NCBI GenBank assembly: GCA_037447655.1
Contig: JBBHKE010001258.1
Location: forward strand, 332,453-386,657
Length of the DNA stretch: 54,205 nt
Reading direction: 5' to 3'
Source: Zygnema cylindricum
Lineage: Eukaryota > Streptophyta > Zygnematophyceae > Zygnematales > Zygnemataceae
Part shown: one piece after another, positions 53,576 through 54,205 of the stretch
Position numbering within the stretch: position 1 is the stretch's first letter
Layout: the number at the start of each line of letters is the position of its first letter
Program-made: the position numbers and the translations under genes
The notes under the pieces: model-generated
The model's database searches: none
The model's input: the letters and a program-made list of their open reading frames with translations, nothing else
Told to the model about the DNA's origin: nothing

Positions 53576-53939
53576 CTTGCAAAATCAGTCAGGGGCCGAG
53601 GGGAAGAAAGAGGGGAGGTTTGGGGTTTTTGAGTTTAAACCCCTAAATTTAAACGGAAAGGGCCATCTCTCCTTCCCCTCCTCCTTCCCTTCTCCCCCCC
53701 TCCCCCCCCCCCCCTCCCCTCTCCCCCCCAACTATGATCCCCGGCGTCCCAACCGCCCCCTTTGCTGACAAACACCCCCCAACCGAGACCCCTCCCCCCG
53801 ACGCTACCCTCGCCACCCGAAAGAAAGCTGCCCTCATTGGTTCCGGCGACTGACTGCGGGAGACCATGCGGCCGTGTCTCCATCTGTGTTGTGCGAACAT
53901 CGAACGCTATGTGGCCGTGTCGCCACGCATGTATGCGTG

Positions 53940-54150
53940 TGTATACCATGTACTGTATATACTGTAGATACTGTATATACTGTATATACTGCATATACTA
54001 CATACTATGTACTGTATACTATGTACAGTATACCGTGTACTATACACTATGTACTACATACTATGTACTATATATTATGTACTATATACGGATACGATAC
54101 TGTGTACTATATACTATGTACTATAAACAGATACGATACTGTGTGTCAGT
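53940..54150. repeat. TACTATGTACTGTATA-type tandem repeat
   Basis: Degenerate alternation of TACTGTATA and TACTATGTAC words to near the end of the window. No coding evidence. The stretch 53577-53940 before it is mostly C-rich and G-rich low-complexity sequence with one possible short exon at 53733-53764. Confidence 0.75.
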
Positions 54151-54205
54151 CTGTCTGTTTATCTGTCTGTGGTATGCAGATAGAGGGAATCAGTCTGTGT
54201 ATATG

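Overview
The window is eukaryotic nuclear DNA. It has split genes with GT-AG introns and codon phases that close across every junction I could place, AT-rich spacers, many microsatellites, nested transposons and one 180-base assembly gap. The gene content points to the green lineage, most likely a streptophyte (a charophyte-type alga). The SART1 homologue follows the plant DOT2/MDF version rather than the animal one. A secreted protein matches the land-plant family annotated Expp1. There is an AAP-type amino-acid permease, a carotenoid-cleavage-dioxygenase exon, and plant-style telo-boxes (AAACCCTAA-like) next to the SART1 start. The species cannot be named from the sequence, and all family assignments come from memory of the families, not from a search.

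Layout. 1-312: one exon of a carotenoid cleavage dioxygenase (+). 313-8845: no gene; a stack of nested DNA transposons (a hAT-like element, several TA-flanked mariner-like elements, a PIF/Harbinger-like element) and an 18-bp minisatellite. 8846-13770: six-exon Expp1-like secreted protein (+). 13771-16171: spacer between convergent genes with a small mariner-like MITE. 16172-26818: SART1/DOT2, a U4/U6.U5 tri-snRNP splicing factor (-), twelve exons placed and one short exon unresolved. 26819-28617: divergent promoter region with telo-boxes and a second PIF/Harbinger-like element. 28618-44052: complete 21-exon mitochondrial elongation factor G1 (+), 770 codons. 44053-46248: spacer. 46249-47785: last three exons of an AAP-type permease (-). 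50418-53575: four exons of an ACSF3/AAE13-like acyl-CoA (malonyl-CoA) synthetase (-), incomplete at both ends.

The genes do not form a pathway. They are unlinked housekeeping or metabolic functions: mRNA splicing, mitochondrial translation, mitochondrial acyl-CoA activation, amino-acid uptake, carotenoid cleavage and a secreted protein.

The most unusual signal is a recurrent structure at the 3' ends of introns. In the Expp1-like gene, the intron before exon 5 ends in a regular ~57-bp tandem array. Every unit repeats the splice acceptor plus the first bases of the exon, and only the last unit is the real exon. In the elongation factor gene, at least five exons (12, 14, 16, 17, 18) have one or two decayed upstream copies ('echoes') of their own acceptor and first coding bases. 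Minisatellites also crowd the 3' ends of introns in SART1 and the acyl-CoA synthetase. This looks like a local duplication process acting on intron-exon junctions and lengthening introns. I do not recognise it as a described system.
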